64,000 nt of DNA. Origin: Stygiobacter sp. (lineage in GTDB: Bacteria > Pseudomonadota > Alphaproteobacteria > Rhodospirillales > Magnetospirillaceae). Made by a program: the position numbers and the translations under genes. This document shows, piece after piece, positions 30,284 through 38,952 of this stretch. The DNA is taken from the NCBI GenBank assembly GCA_006218045.1, contig VBWB01000032.1, positions 1 to 64,000 of the forward strand, read 5' to 3'. Within the stretch, counting starts at the first letter, position 1. The number at the start of each line of letters is the position of its first letter. Below the pieces are notes generated by a model. It ran no database searches. It worked only from the letters and a program-made list of their open reading frames with translations, and was not told where the DNA came from.

Positions 30284-30889
30284 ATGATGCCGCGTATCAT
30301 TCGGGCGGCAGCCTTTGCCGCTGCCCTGTTGACCTCCCCCCTGGCCGCTACTGCCGCCCAACTGCCCGACCAACCGCCCGCCGACTGGATGGCCCAGGCC
30401 GATCTGTTCGGGCGGGTCGCCACCATGGGACCGGGGGAGGACGCCCAGGTCATCGCCTGGACCGGTCGCCACCAGTTGGCCCTGTCCTCGGGCTATCTGT
30501 TCGATCTGTCGCGCCGGTTGCTCGTCGCCGGTCAAGGCGCGGAGGCGCTGGAATGGTATGCGGTGGCGCTGATGCGCGGCCAGTACGATGCCGGGCGCTG
30601 CCGCGATTCGTCGGCCCGACGTGCCGTCGCGGGCCTGGCCCGCCAAGCGGCCATCGTCGCCCGCTATGGTCACCAGCACCCGCAGGAATTCGGCGCGGCC
30701 GGCCAGCGCGCCCTGGCCCGGCCCGACCTGTTCGGCCACACGATCAGTCCCGACTGGGTTTGCGCCCAAGGTCTGACCGGCATGGGCGGGCAAAGCGCCG
30801 GCACCACGTCCCCCAATTTGTGGCCGCCCGTGGCCGAAGCGGTGCGCGCCGATTTCACCAAGCAATTCGGCGACATGCTCGGGCGCTGA
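30284..30889 (+). CDS. hypothetical secreted protein
   Basis: A 201-residue protein with a signal peptide ending ATA near residue 24. The mature region is helical with several Ala/Arg-rich stretches (RRLLVAGQGAEALEWYAVALMRG), two cysteines (GRC and WVC) and a Sel1/TPR-like flavour, but no clear family. AAAGGG precedes two adjacent ATGs (30284 and 30287); spacing favours the second, which differs by one residue. Unknown function. Confidence 0.6.
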   Translation: MMPRIIRAAAFAAALLTSPLAATAAQLPDQPPADWMAQADLFGRVATMGPGEDAQVIAWTGRHQLALSSGYLFDLSRRLLVAGQGAEALEWYAVALMRGQYDAGRCRDSSARRAVAGLARQAAIVARYGHQHPQEFGAAGQRALARPDLFGHTISPDWVCAQGLTGMGGQSAGTTSPNLWPPVAEAVRADFTKQFGDMLGR

Positions 30890-30956
30890 CATTTCCTGAT
30901 AATTTTAACTGTTTGCGCATGAGTTCGGGCCGGCCCGGCCCATCGTTCTTCGCATA

Positions 30957-31005
30957 TCCTCCTGTGCGCTGATCGGGTCTATGATCCAAGGAATGCACAG
31001 GAGGA
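30957..31005 (+). promoter_or_regulatory. 5'-UTR hairpin sequestering the ribosome binding site
   Basis: TCCTCCTGTGC at 30957-30967 is the exact reverse complement of GCACAGGAGGA at 30995-31005, giving an 11-bp stem with a 27-base loop. The right arm contains the whole AGGAGG Shine-Dalgarno site of the gene starting at 31010. This is a candidate thermosensor or other translational switch; the ligand or trigger is unknown. Confidence 0.65.
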
Positions 31006-31009
31006 CGCC

Positions 31010-31216
31010 ATGTTCATGGTCAAGGTCGAAGCCAATCGCGACAGCCGCTACCGGCCATTGACGGTGGACACGCCGCAATATCTGTACGAATTCGCGTCCT
31101 TCATCGCCCGTACCATTCCCGATGCCGAAGTCCATGCCCATCTGGGCAGCCAGATCGGCGATGAAGTGGTCTTCCGCGGCGAGGATCTGGTCGATGACGG
31201 CGTCGATTTGTTCTGA
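31010..31216 (+). CDS. small conserved-looking protein of unknown function (paralogue 1)
   Basis: A 68-residue protein, MFMVKVEANRDSRYRPL onward, with no signal peptide or membrane segment. A perfect AGGAGG lies five bases before the ATG but sits inside a strong hairpin. It resembles the next gene: Y-x-PL near residue 15, then F/L-A-x-x-IAR-x-(I/L)PD-x-x-V, then a hydrophobic end (VDLF against AQVF). The pair looks like a tandem duplication. I do not recognise a function. Confidence 0.65.
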   Translation: MFMVKVEANRDSRYRPLTVDTPQYLYEFASFIARTIPDAEVHAHLGSQIGDEVVFRGEDLVDDGVDLF

Positions 31217-31234
31217 CACTGAAATGGGGCGGGA

Positions 31235-31438
31235 ATGATGGGAACGATCCGACTGAATGACGAGCACATGTACCCCCCGCTGCAACATCTGTCGTTGCAG
31301 GAACGCTTTGATTTGGCCTGCTGCATCGCCCGTGCCCTGCCCGACGTCAAGGTCTGCACGGTGGTCGGCGACACACCGGAGGAATCGGTGACGCTGGACG
31401 GAAGGCTTTTGCGCCGTAAGGGTGCGCAGGTCTTCTGA
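31235..31438 (+). CDS. small protein of unknown function (paralogue 2)
   Basis: A 67-residue protein starting MMGTIRLNDEHMYPPL. Its core LACCIARALPDVKVCTVVG aligns with FASFIARTIPDAEVHAHLG of the preceding gene, and both end in a hydrophobic residue plus F. It begins 19 bases after the first paralogue, with GGGCGGGAA as ribosome site for ATGs at 31235 or 31238, so the two are probably cotranscribed. It has three cysteines where the first copy has none. Confidence 0.62.
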   Translation: MMGTIRLNDEHMYPPLQHLSLQERFDLACCIARALPDVKVCTVVGDTPEESVTLDGRLLRRKGAQVF

Positions 31439-31479
31439 CCACAAATGTTCTTGCATTGTTTCTATTTTTATCGTAAAGC

Positions 31480-31995
31480 TTGTGGCGCCCGCTGACATTG
31501 TTGGCGGGTTTTGTGGATAAACACAACTTTACGAAGTTTAAATTGGTAGATAAACACAATTTCATTGTGGCCGTTCTGGCTTTCGCCGCGCTCTCCGCCC
31601 CGCTGACGGCCAGGGCCGATGATGATCGCCTGCCCGGCCCCATTCCGGCCCGCGTGCTTCGGGTCGTCGATGGCGACACCGTCATGGTCCGCGCCCGCAT
31701 CTGGCTGGGTCAGGATGTGGAGACCAGCGTCCGTCTGGCCGGAATCGATACCCCGGAAAAGCGCGGCAAATGCGACGCCGAACGGGCCGCCGCCGCTCAC
31801 GCCGAGACGTTTGTCGCCGGTAAGCTGGCGAGCGATGAATGGATCACCCTGCGTGACGTCATCGCCGACAAATACGGCAAGCGGGTGGTCGCCCGCATGA
31901 TCACCGCCAAGGGCGAGGACCTGGCCGCCTTGCTGATCGCCAACAAACTGGCGCGCGAATATGGCGGACAAACCAAACAGGGCTGGTGCGACTGA
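31480..31995 (+). CDS. secreted thermonuclease-like (SNase) protein
   Basis: A micrococcal-nuclease homologue of up to 171 residues. VVDGDTVMV and VRLAGIDTPEKRGK carry the metal Asp, the catalytic Arg and the Glu, and DKYGKRVVARM carries the second Arg. A hydrophobic stretch, IVAVLAFAALSAPLTARA, is a likely signal peptide. The start is uncertain: TTG at 31480 opens the frame, but GTG codons at 31513 or 31567 fit a normal signal peptide better. The first 80 bases are AT-rich and contain two near-identical 18-base stretches, unlike the GC-rich remainder. Confidence 0.8.
   Translation: MWRPLTLLAGFVDKHNFTKFKLVDKHNFIVAVLAFAALSAPLTARADDDRLPGPIPARVLRVVDGDTVMVRARIWLGQDVETSVRLAGIDTPEKRGKCDAERAAAAHAETFVAGKLASDEWITLRDVIADKYGKRVVARMITAKGEDLAALLIANKLAREYGGQTKQGWCD
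31513..31562. repeat. imperfect 18-bp direct repeat at the start of the nuclease gene
   Basis: GTGGATAAACACAACTTT at 31513-31530 recurs as GGTAGATAAACACAATTT at 31545-31562, inside an AT-rich patch. Translated in frame, both give (V)DKHNF. This may be a duplicated binding site or a small duplication within the leader. Confidence 0.6.
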
Positions 31996-32138
31996 TCCCG
32001 CTGGATGTGGAGTCGCATGAGGTTGTCCATTCGGTTCAGACCGAGGAAGCTGAAGTTTCTGAAGCTTTAGCTATCCAGGGACGAACCGCATGTCCCACCG
32101 GGGGCCCATCAAGTCTAAGTCATTGATTTTGCAGAGTT

Positions 32139-32214
32139 TGGTGGGCCCGGCAGGACTCGAACCTGCAACCAGACCGTTATGAGCGGCCGGCTCTAACCAT
32201 TGAGCTACCCCCCG
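32139..32214 (-). tRNA. tRNA with CAU anticodon (Ile2-type) and disrupted 5' acceptor strand
   Basis: On the minus strand the D arm (GCTC/GAGC), anticodon arm (GGCCG-CTCATAA-CGGTC), a 5-base variable loop, T arm (GCAGG-TTCGAGT-CCTGC) and a genomic ACCA end are all present. The body resembles the Ile2 (CAU) tRNA rather than initiator or elongator Met. The 3' acceptor strand is CGGGCCC, but the seven bases before position 8 are CGGGGGG, giving only three pairs. Fifteen bases further upstream CGGCCCG (32223-32229) would give six pairs, so a 15-base insertion between acceptor and D arm is a possible explanation. It may be nonfunctional. It lies 44 bases beyond the rpoD stop. Confidence 0.65.
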
Positions 32215-32258
32215 TCGCCTTGCGGGCCGGGGGGGGGATTTTGATACCGCAATTGATC

Positions 32259-34253
<1,995 letters not shown>

Positions 34254-34325
34254 TAACCCGATGCTCCTAATGCGCAAAGCCCGCGGCCATTCCCCCCTTG
34301 GGATGGGACGCGGGGCGAGAAAATA

Positions 34326-36209
34326 TCAGAACCCGGGGCCGGTGTCGTCATCGTCGTCCTTGGCGATGGCCCGACCCACTTCCTTCAATGCGGCAAAACG
34401 GTCGAAAACGTCCGCCGACATCTGTTCCGCCAATTGTTGGGCCGCGTGTCCGATGTCGTCGGACAGCCCGCGTTTCCAGGCATAGCGCTTGAAGTGACGG
34501 TCCCAGTGCTGCCTAGCCTCGATAATCGTCTCTACACGCCCGATCCTGAATTCGTCGGTACCCATCAAGGCGTCGAGACCCTGGCCCAGACCGTCAGCGC
34601 ATAAGTGGGCGCACAACTGGTCCGAGTCAAGGTCATGGATAGTTTGCAGGTGCTTTAGAATCCCGCGTCTCAGATTGTCAAGGTTCTTGTCGGAAAAGCC
34701 CACTTCGCCCAGGCTCTCGAAAACCTGTTCCAGCAGCGGCGGATGGCCGATCAGCAACGACAACAGCTTGGCCTCGGCCCGGCGCAGCCAGACGGCATCG
34801 TCCACCTGCGGCGGCGGCGGCTTGCCGGCCCCGGGCAGGCGGCCATCGGGACCGCGCAACGGCGAATCGCCGGGGCGGCGCTTGAAATCGGCGCGCTGAC
34901 CGCGACCGCCGAAACCGCCCTTGGCCGAAGACGGCACCCAAGCCGGGCGGGTCAAGGCCCGCATCTTGTCGCGGAACACCGACAGATATTGCCAGCGCAC
35001 GGTTTCATCGGTGATGGCGAAGGCCTTGTCCTTCAGTTCCTTCTCCAGGGCGGCGCGGCGTTCCGGCGTATCGATGGGACGGTTGTCGGTGGAGAGCCGC
35101 CACACCACCTCGACCAGCGGCTGGGCGGCGTCCAGTACCGCCTGCATGGCCGCTGCGCCCTTGGCCTTGATCAAGGAATCCGGGTCTTCGGGCGCCGGCA
35201 GGGTAGCGAAGCGCAGGCTTTTGCCCGGCTTGCAGATGGGCAGGCCGCGTTCCGCCGCCCGTGCCATGGCTCGCTGGCCGGCATTGTCGCCGTCGAAACA
35301 CAAGATGGGCTCATCGGCCAGACGCCACATTTCTTCGATCTGCGCCTCGGTAAGCGCGGTGCCCAGGGGGGCGACGGCAAAGGTGAAACCGGCCTGATGG
35401 AGCGCAATGACGTCCATATAGCCTTCCGCCGCCATCACCACGTTGCGTTCGCGCGCGGTTTCACGGGCTATCGCCAGACCGTACAAGGTGGCGCCCTTGT
35501 GGAACAAAGGGGTATCGGGCGAGTTCAGGTATTTGGGCTGACCGTCGCCCAGGGTGCGGGCGCCGAAGGCGATCACCCGACCGCGACGGTCGGTGACCGG
35601 AAACATCACCCGACCGCGGAAGAAATCGAAGCTGGCGCCGCCCGTATCGGGTTTCTTGAGAAGCCCCACCTCGATCAATTGCGCTTCCGGGCAGGCATCG
35701 CTCATCAGCGCGGTTTTCAGCGCCTCGCGCGAGTCCGGCGACCAGCCCAGGCGGAAGCGGGCGATGGTGTCGTCGCCCAGGCCGCGCCCGCGCAGATAAG
35801 CCAGCCCCTCACGCCCGGTCGGGCCGCGCAATTGTTTCTCGAAGAACTGGCAGGCCGCCTCCATGGCGTCGTGCAGGGAGGCGCGCCGGGCCTCGACCCG
35901 GCGTTCTTCCGGCGTCGCCTTGGGCACCTCCAGGCCACATTCCGATGCCAGCCGCTCCACCGCCTCGGTGAAGGACAAATGGTGGGCGCGCATCTCGAAG
36001 CCGATGGCGTCGCCATGGGCGCCACAGCCGAAGCAGTGGAAAAAACCCTTTTCCTCATTGACGGTGAAGCTGGGGCTTTTTTCGTTGTGGAAGGGACACA
36101 GGCCCTGGAATTCCCGCCCCTTCTTGGTCAATTTGACGCGACGCGACACCACCCCCACCAGCGAGGCGCGGGCGCGCAATTCGTCGAGAAATTGGGGCGG
36201 GAAGGCCAT
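34326..36209 (-). CDS. dnaG: DNA primase
   Basis: A 627-residue primase that makes RNA primers at the fork. The zinc-binding domain has CPFHNEKSPSF and FHCFGCGAHGD. The Toprim catalytic core includes AEGYMDVIAL and ILCFDGDNAGQRA. A C-terminal helicase-binding region of moderate conservation ends in an acidic tail (KDDDDDTGPGF). ATG at 36209 starts MAFPPQFLDELRAR. It lies between the yqeY-like gene and rpoD on the same strand. Confidence 0.97.
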   Translation of the reverse strand: MAFPPQFLDELRARASLVGVVSRRVKLTKKGREFQGLCPFHNEKSPSFTVNEEKGFFHCFGCGAHGDAIGFEMRAHHLSFTEAVERLASECGLEVPKATPEERRVEARRASLHDAMEAACQFFEKQLRGPTGREGLAYLRGRGLGDDTIARFRLGWSPDSREALKTALMSDACPEAQLIEVGLLKKPDTGGASFDFFRGRVMFPVTDRRGRVIAFGARTLGDGQPKYLNSPDTPLFHKGATLYGLAIARETARERNVVMAAEGYMDVIALHQAGFTFAVAPLGTALTEAQIEEMWRLADEPILCFDGDNAGQRAMARAAERGLPICKPGKSLRFATLPAPEDPDSLIKAKGAAAMQAVLDAAQPLVEVVWRLSTDNRPIDTPERRAALEKELKDKAFAITDETVRWQYLSVFRDKMRALTRPAWVPSSAKGGFGGRGQRADFKRRPGDSPLRGPDGRLPGAGKPPPPQVDDAVWLRRAEAKLLSLLIGHPPLLEQVFESLGEVGFSDKNLDNLRRGILKHLQTIHDLDSDQLCAHLCADGLGQGLDALMGTDEFRIGRVETIIEARQHWDRHFKRYAWKRGLSDDIGHAAQQLAEQMSADVFDRFAALKEVGRAIAKDDDDDTGPGF

Positions 36210-36234
36210 TTGCCCTACCCTTTGTTTCGGCCGA

Positions 36235-36693
36235 TCAGCCGCCCAGCAGCTTTTTGGTCAGGGCGCTGGCCTTGGTGAAATCCATGGTGCCGGCGTGGCG
36301 TTCCTTGAGGGCGGCCATCACCCGGCCCATGTCCTTGATGCCGCCCGCGCCCAGTTCGGCGATGATGGCGGACACCGCCGCGGTCATTTCCGCCTCGTCC
36401 AGCTGACGCGGCAGGAAGCGTTCGATGATGGCGATTTCATCCTGTTCCTGCTGCGCCAGTTCCAGCCGCCCGCCTTGTTCGTAAAGCGAGATGCTTTCGC
36501 GGCGCTGCTTGATCATGGATTGCAGCATCTGCAGAATTTCGTCATCGCTGATGCCATCCATCACGCCCCTGGAACGGGCGGCGATGTCGCGGTCTTTGAG
36601 AGCCGCGAGAATCAGGCGGACGGTGGATACCACACGGCTGTCCTTGGACAGCATGGCGGTCTTCAAAGTGTCGTTGAGCTGCGGACGCAGCAT
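36235..36693 (-). CDS. GatB/YqeY domain protein
   Basis: A 152-residue protein of the YqeY family (LNDTLKTAMLSKDSRVVSTVRLILAALKD at the start, MGRVMAALKERHAGTMDFTKAS near the end). It corresponds to the tRNA-binding tail domain of GatB but is free-standing; its role is not firmly known. It is the first gene of a yqeY-dnaG-rpoD run on the minus strand, common in alphaproteobacteria, and is divergent from carA. Confidence 0.88.
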   Translation of the reverse strand: MLRPQLNDTLKTAMLSKDSRVVSTVRLILAALKDRDIAARSRGVMDGISDDEILQMLQSMIKQRRESISLYEQGGRLELAQQEQDEIAIIERFLPRQLDEAEMTAAVSAIIAELGAGGIKDMGRVMAALKERHAGTMDFTKASALTKKLLGG

Positions 36694-37016
36694 GGAACCT
36701 CCCGAGATATCCCGTTTCCCCCCGGTCGCGGGAAAGCGAGTAGGCTATCCGGAATCCCCCCTTAAGGCAATGACTCTGTCACGCATTACCGGGTTGAATT
36801 TCTTACATTTTGTTTTACCCTGCGGAAAGCTTGACGGGATCGGTGGATTTCGATAAGAAGCGCCCGTTTGCCTGCCGCATCTTGGGCCAACGTGGCCCCG
36901 CCCGGGAACATCGCCTGTCAGATCAAGGTGAGTTCTCGCGTTCGTGTGCGCCACACGCATATTATAGACACCCTCGTTCCCACCCCTGGGACGACACGCG
37001 ATTAAAAAGGACCATC
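36694..37016. other. 323-base divergent intergenic region (yqeY-like / carA)
   Basis: I see no gene. It contains an AT-rich patch at 36790-36820, with a weak plus-strand promoter candidate TTGAAT (36794-36799), 16 bases, TACCCT (36816-36821). If used, this would give carA a leader of about 190 bases. The carA frame is open through most of it but shows no conservation. AAAAAGGA lies just before the carA ATG. Confidence 0.5.
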
Positions 37017-38198
37017 ATGCCGAACCACGCCGCGGAGCCCGCCTTCGACATTCCGCGTCCGCCGGGCGCCACCGCCGCCCTGGTCCTGGCCGACGGCACC
37101 GTGCTGTGGGGCAAGGGCTTCGGCGCCACCGGCCGGTCGGTGGGTGAAGTGGTGTTCAACACCGCCATGACCGGCTATCAGGAAACCCTGACCGATCCGT
37201 CTTACGCCGGCCAGATCATCACCTTCACCTTCCCCCATATCGGCAATGTCGGCACCAATGTCGAGGACATCGAGACCCTGACCCCCGCCGCGCGCGGCCT
37301 GATCGTGCGCGCCGACATCACCGACCCGGCCAACTGGCGCTCGGCCAAGCATCTGGATGCCTGGGCCAAGTCCCATAACCTGATCGGCCTGTCGGGCATC
37401 GACACCCGCGCCCTGACCCGGCGCATCCGCGACCAGGGCGCCCCCAACGGCGTCGTCGTCCATGCCGAGGACGGTGCCGTGGATTTGGCCGCCGCCTGGC
37501 GCATGGCCAAGGTCTGGCCCGGCCTGGAGGGCATGGATCTGGCGCTGGACGTGTCGTGCACCCAGGCCTATGCCTGGGACGAGACCGAATGGACGCTGGG
37601 CCAGGGATACGGCAAGCAGGCCGATCCCAAGTTCCACGTGGTCGCCATCGATTACGGCGCCAAGCGCAACATCCTGCGCTGTCTGGCCAGCGCCGGCTGC
37701 AAGGTCACCGTGCTGCCGGCCAAGTCGACGGCCGAGGATGTTTTGCGGTATCAGCCCGATGGCGTCTTTTTGTCCAACGGCCCCGGCGACCCGGCGGCGA
37801 CGGGCGAATACGCGGTGCCGATGATCCAGGGCGTCATCGCGTCCGGCAAGCCGCTGTTCGGCATTTGCCTGGGCCATCAGATGCTGTCGCTGGCCCTGGG
37901 GGCCAAGACCTTCAAGATGGATACCGGCCATCGCGGCGCCAACCACCCGGTCAAGGATCTGGAGACCGGCAAGGTCGAGATCACCAGCCAGAACCATGGC
38001 TTCGTCGTCGATGAGTCGTCGCTGCCGGCGGATGTGGAAGTGACCCACCGGTCATTGTTCGACAAGTCGGTGGAGGGCATCAGGGCCAAGGGCAAGCCGG
38101 TGTTTAGCGTGCAATACCACCCGGAAGCCAGCCCTGGGCCGATGGATAGCCATTATCTGTTCGACCGGTTTGTCGAGATGATGGGCCGGTCAAAGTAA
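37017..38198 (+). CDS. carA: carbamoyl-phosphate synthase small subunit
   Basis: A 393-residue glutaminase subunit that supplies ammonia for carbamoyl phosphate in arginine and pyrimidine synthesis. The N-terminal CPSase domain has NTAMTGYQETLTDPSYAGQ. The class I amidotransferase domain has the nucleophile in FGICLGHQML and the catalytic His/Glu in VQYHPEASPGP. I start at the ATG at 37017, with an AAAAAGGA ribosome site; 69 further upstream codons are open but unconserved. carB normally follows directly. Here 754 bases intervene, with repeats and a GxxExxY gene. Confidence 0.96.
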   Translation: MPNHAAEPAFDIPRPPGATAALVLADGTVLWGKGFGATGRSVGEVVFNTAMTGYQETLTDPSYAGQIITFTFPHIGNVGTNVEDIETLTPAARGLIVRADITDPANWRSAKHLDAWAKSHNLIGLSGIDTRALTRRIRDQGAPNGVVVHAEDGAVDLAAAWRMAKVWPGLEGMDLALDVSCTQAYAWDETEWTLGQGYGKQADPKFHVVAIDYGAKRNILRCLASAGCKVTVLPAKSTAEDVLRYQPDGVFLSNGPGDPAATGEYAVPMIQGVIASGKPLFGICLGHQMLSLALGAKTFKMDTGHRGANHPVKDLETGKVEITSQNHGFVVDESSLPADVEVTHRSLFDKSVEGIRAKGKPVFSVQYHPEASPGPMDSHYLFDRFVEMMGRSK

Positions 38199-38236
38199 AT
38201 AAATGAATTCCGGTCGTCCAAGGGTAGATTTTGATA

Positions 38237-38265
38237 TGGATTCCCGCCTGCGCGGGAATGACGAC
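38237..38265. repeat. short hairpin repeat ATTCCCGCCTGCGCGGGAAT, family B
   Basis: ATGGATTCCCGCCTGCGCGG plus GAATGACGA forms a stem, ATTCCCGC/GCGGGAAT, with a four-base loop. Similar ATTCCCGC-GCGGGAAT elements are common dispersed repeats in proteobacteria (dRS3-like). It lies 38 bases after carA and could also slow or end transcription. Confidence 0.7.
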
Positions 38266-38318
38266 GAAAAAGTGGGAATGATGTTCGTCGATAAAAGGAA
38301 ATCTATCCCCATGGTTTG

Positions 38319-38796
38319 ACCTCTCTGTGCCTCTGTGCCTCTGTGGTTAAACTTTTTACGCAAGGACAGCCGATGACCACGCCCCGCGACCCGCTGACCG
38401 ACCGCATTCTCGGTTGCGCCATCGAGGTCCACCGCACCCTGGGGCCGGGATTGTTGGAATCGGCGTACGAGGAATGTTTGTGCTATGAACTGACCCAAGC
38501 CGGAATCGCCGTCAGACGGCAGGTGCCGCTGCCGGTCAGATACAAGCAGGTCAGTCTGGAGTGCGGTTACCGCATGGACATCCTGGCCGAGGCTCAGGTG
38601 GTGGTCGAATTGAAGACGGTGGAGAAACTGCTTCCCGTCCACGACGCGCAAATGTTGACCTATCTGCGCCTCAGCGGCTGTCGGGTGGGTCTGTTGATGA
38701 ATTTCAACGTCCCCATACTGCGGGATGGGATCAAAAGGTTGGTTCTGTAGGAGGATTAAAGAGAAAACCACAGAGACACAGAGGCACAGAGAGAAC
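38319..38796 (+). mobile_element. putative small mobile or repeat-borne unit: inverted repeats around a GxxExxY gene
   Basis: Inverted arms at 38319-38351 (ACCTCTCTGTGCCTCTGTGC then CTCTGTGGTT) and 38764-38796 (AAAACCACAGAGACACAGAG then GCACAGAGAG) enclose a single gene, giving a 478-base unit. A further arm at 38871-38900 is a near-identical direct copy of the first. The same arms occur without the gene at two other loci in this window. No target-site duplication is obvious. Mobility is inferred from the layout, not shown. Confidence 0.5.
38373..38750 (+). CDS. GxxExxY protein (PD-(D/E)xK-like domain)
   Basis: A 125-residue protein with the defining GLLESAYEECLCYEL (G-x-x-E-x-x-Y) motif near residue 30. 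Next come YRMDILAEAQVVVELKTVEK, where D and ExK fit a PD-(D/E)xK nuclease core, and the family end LLMNFNVPILRDGIKRL. The function of the family is not established. It is inserted between carA and carB and bordered by inverted CACAGAGGCACAGAG-type repeats. The ATG at 38373 is preferred; the frame upstream only translates the repeat. No strong ribosome site is visible, which leaves expression uncertain. Confidence 0.85.
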   Translation: MTTPRDPLTDRILGCAIEVHRTLGPGLLESAYEECLCYELTQAGIAVRRQVPLPVRYKQVSLECGYRMDILAEAQVVVELKTVEKLLPVHDAQMLTYLRLSGCRVGLLMNFNVPILRDGIKRLVL

Positions 38797-38900
38797 GTGC
38801 CGGGCGGTGACGATGTGGCCTAATCTCCTGCTGACCAATCATTAAAAGATGAAGTATCCGTTTGGTTTGGCCTCTCTGTGCCTCTGTGCCTCTGTGGTTA
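38764..38900. repeat. imperfect palindromic repeat, family A copy 3 (before carB)
   Basis: The left arm at 38764-38796 and the right arm at 38871-38900 are inverted copies separated by about 75 bases, a longer loop than in copies 1 and 2. The left arm also serves as the right border of the GxxExxY unit. The carB ATG follows 52 bases later. Confidence 0.9.
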
Positions 38901-38952
38901 GAAAAGCCAACGGTTGGTAGTGTTAATAAATTCAGTCCGCCGGAAGTAGATC

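Noticed and set aside
36810-37016. N-terminal extension of CarA by 69 residues
   Set aside because: No conservation; the ATG at 37017 has a good AAAAAGGA site and matches the family start.
38311-38902. CRISPR array, considered because of repeated 20-30-base units
   Set aside because: Units are inverted and irregularly spaced, loops differ in length and no cas gene is nearby.
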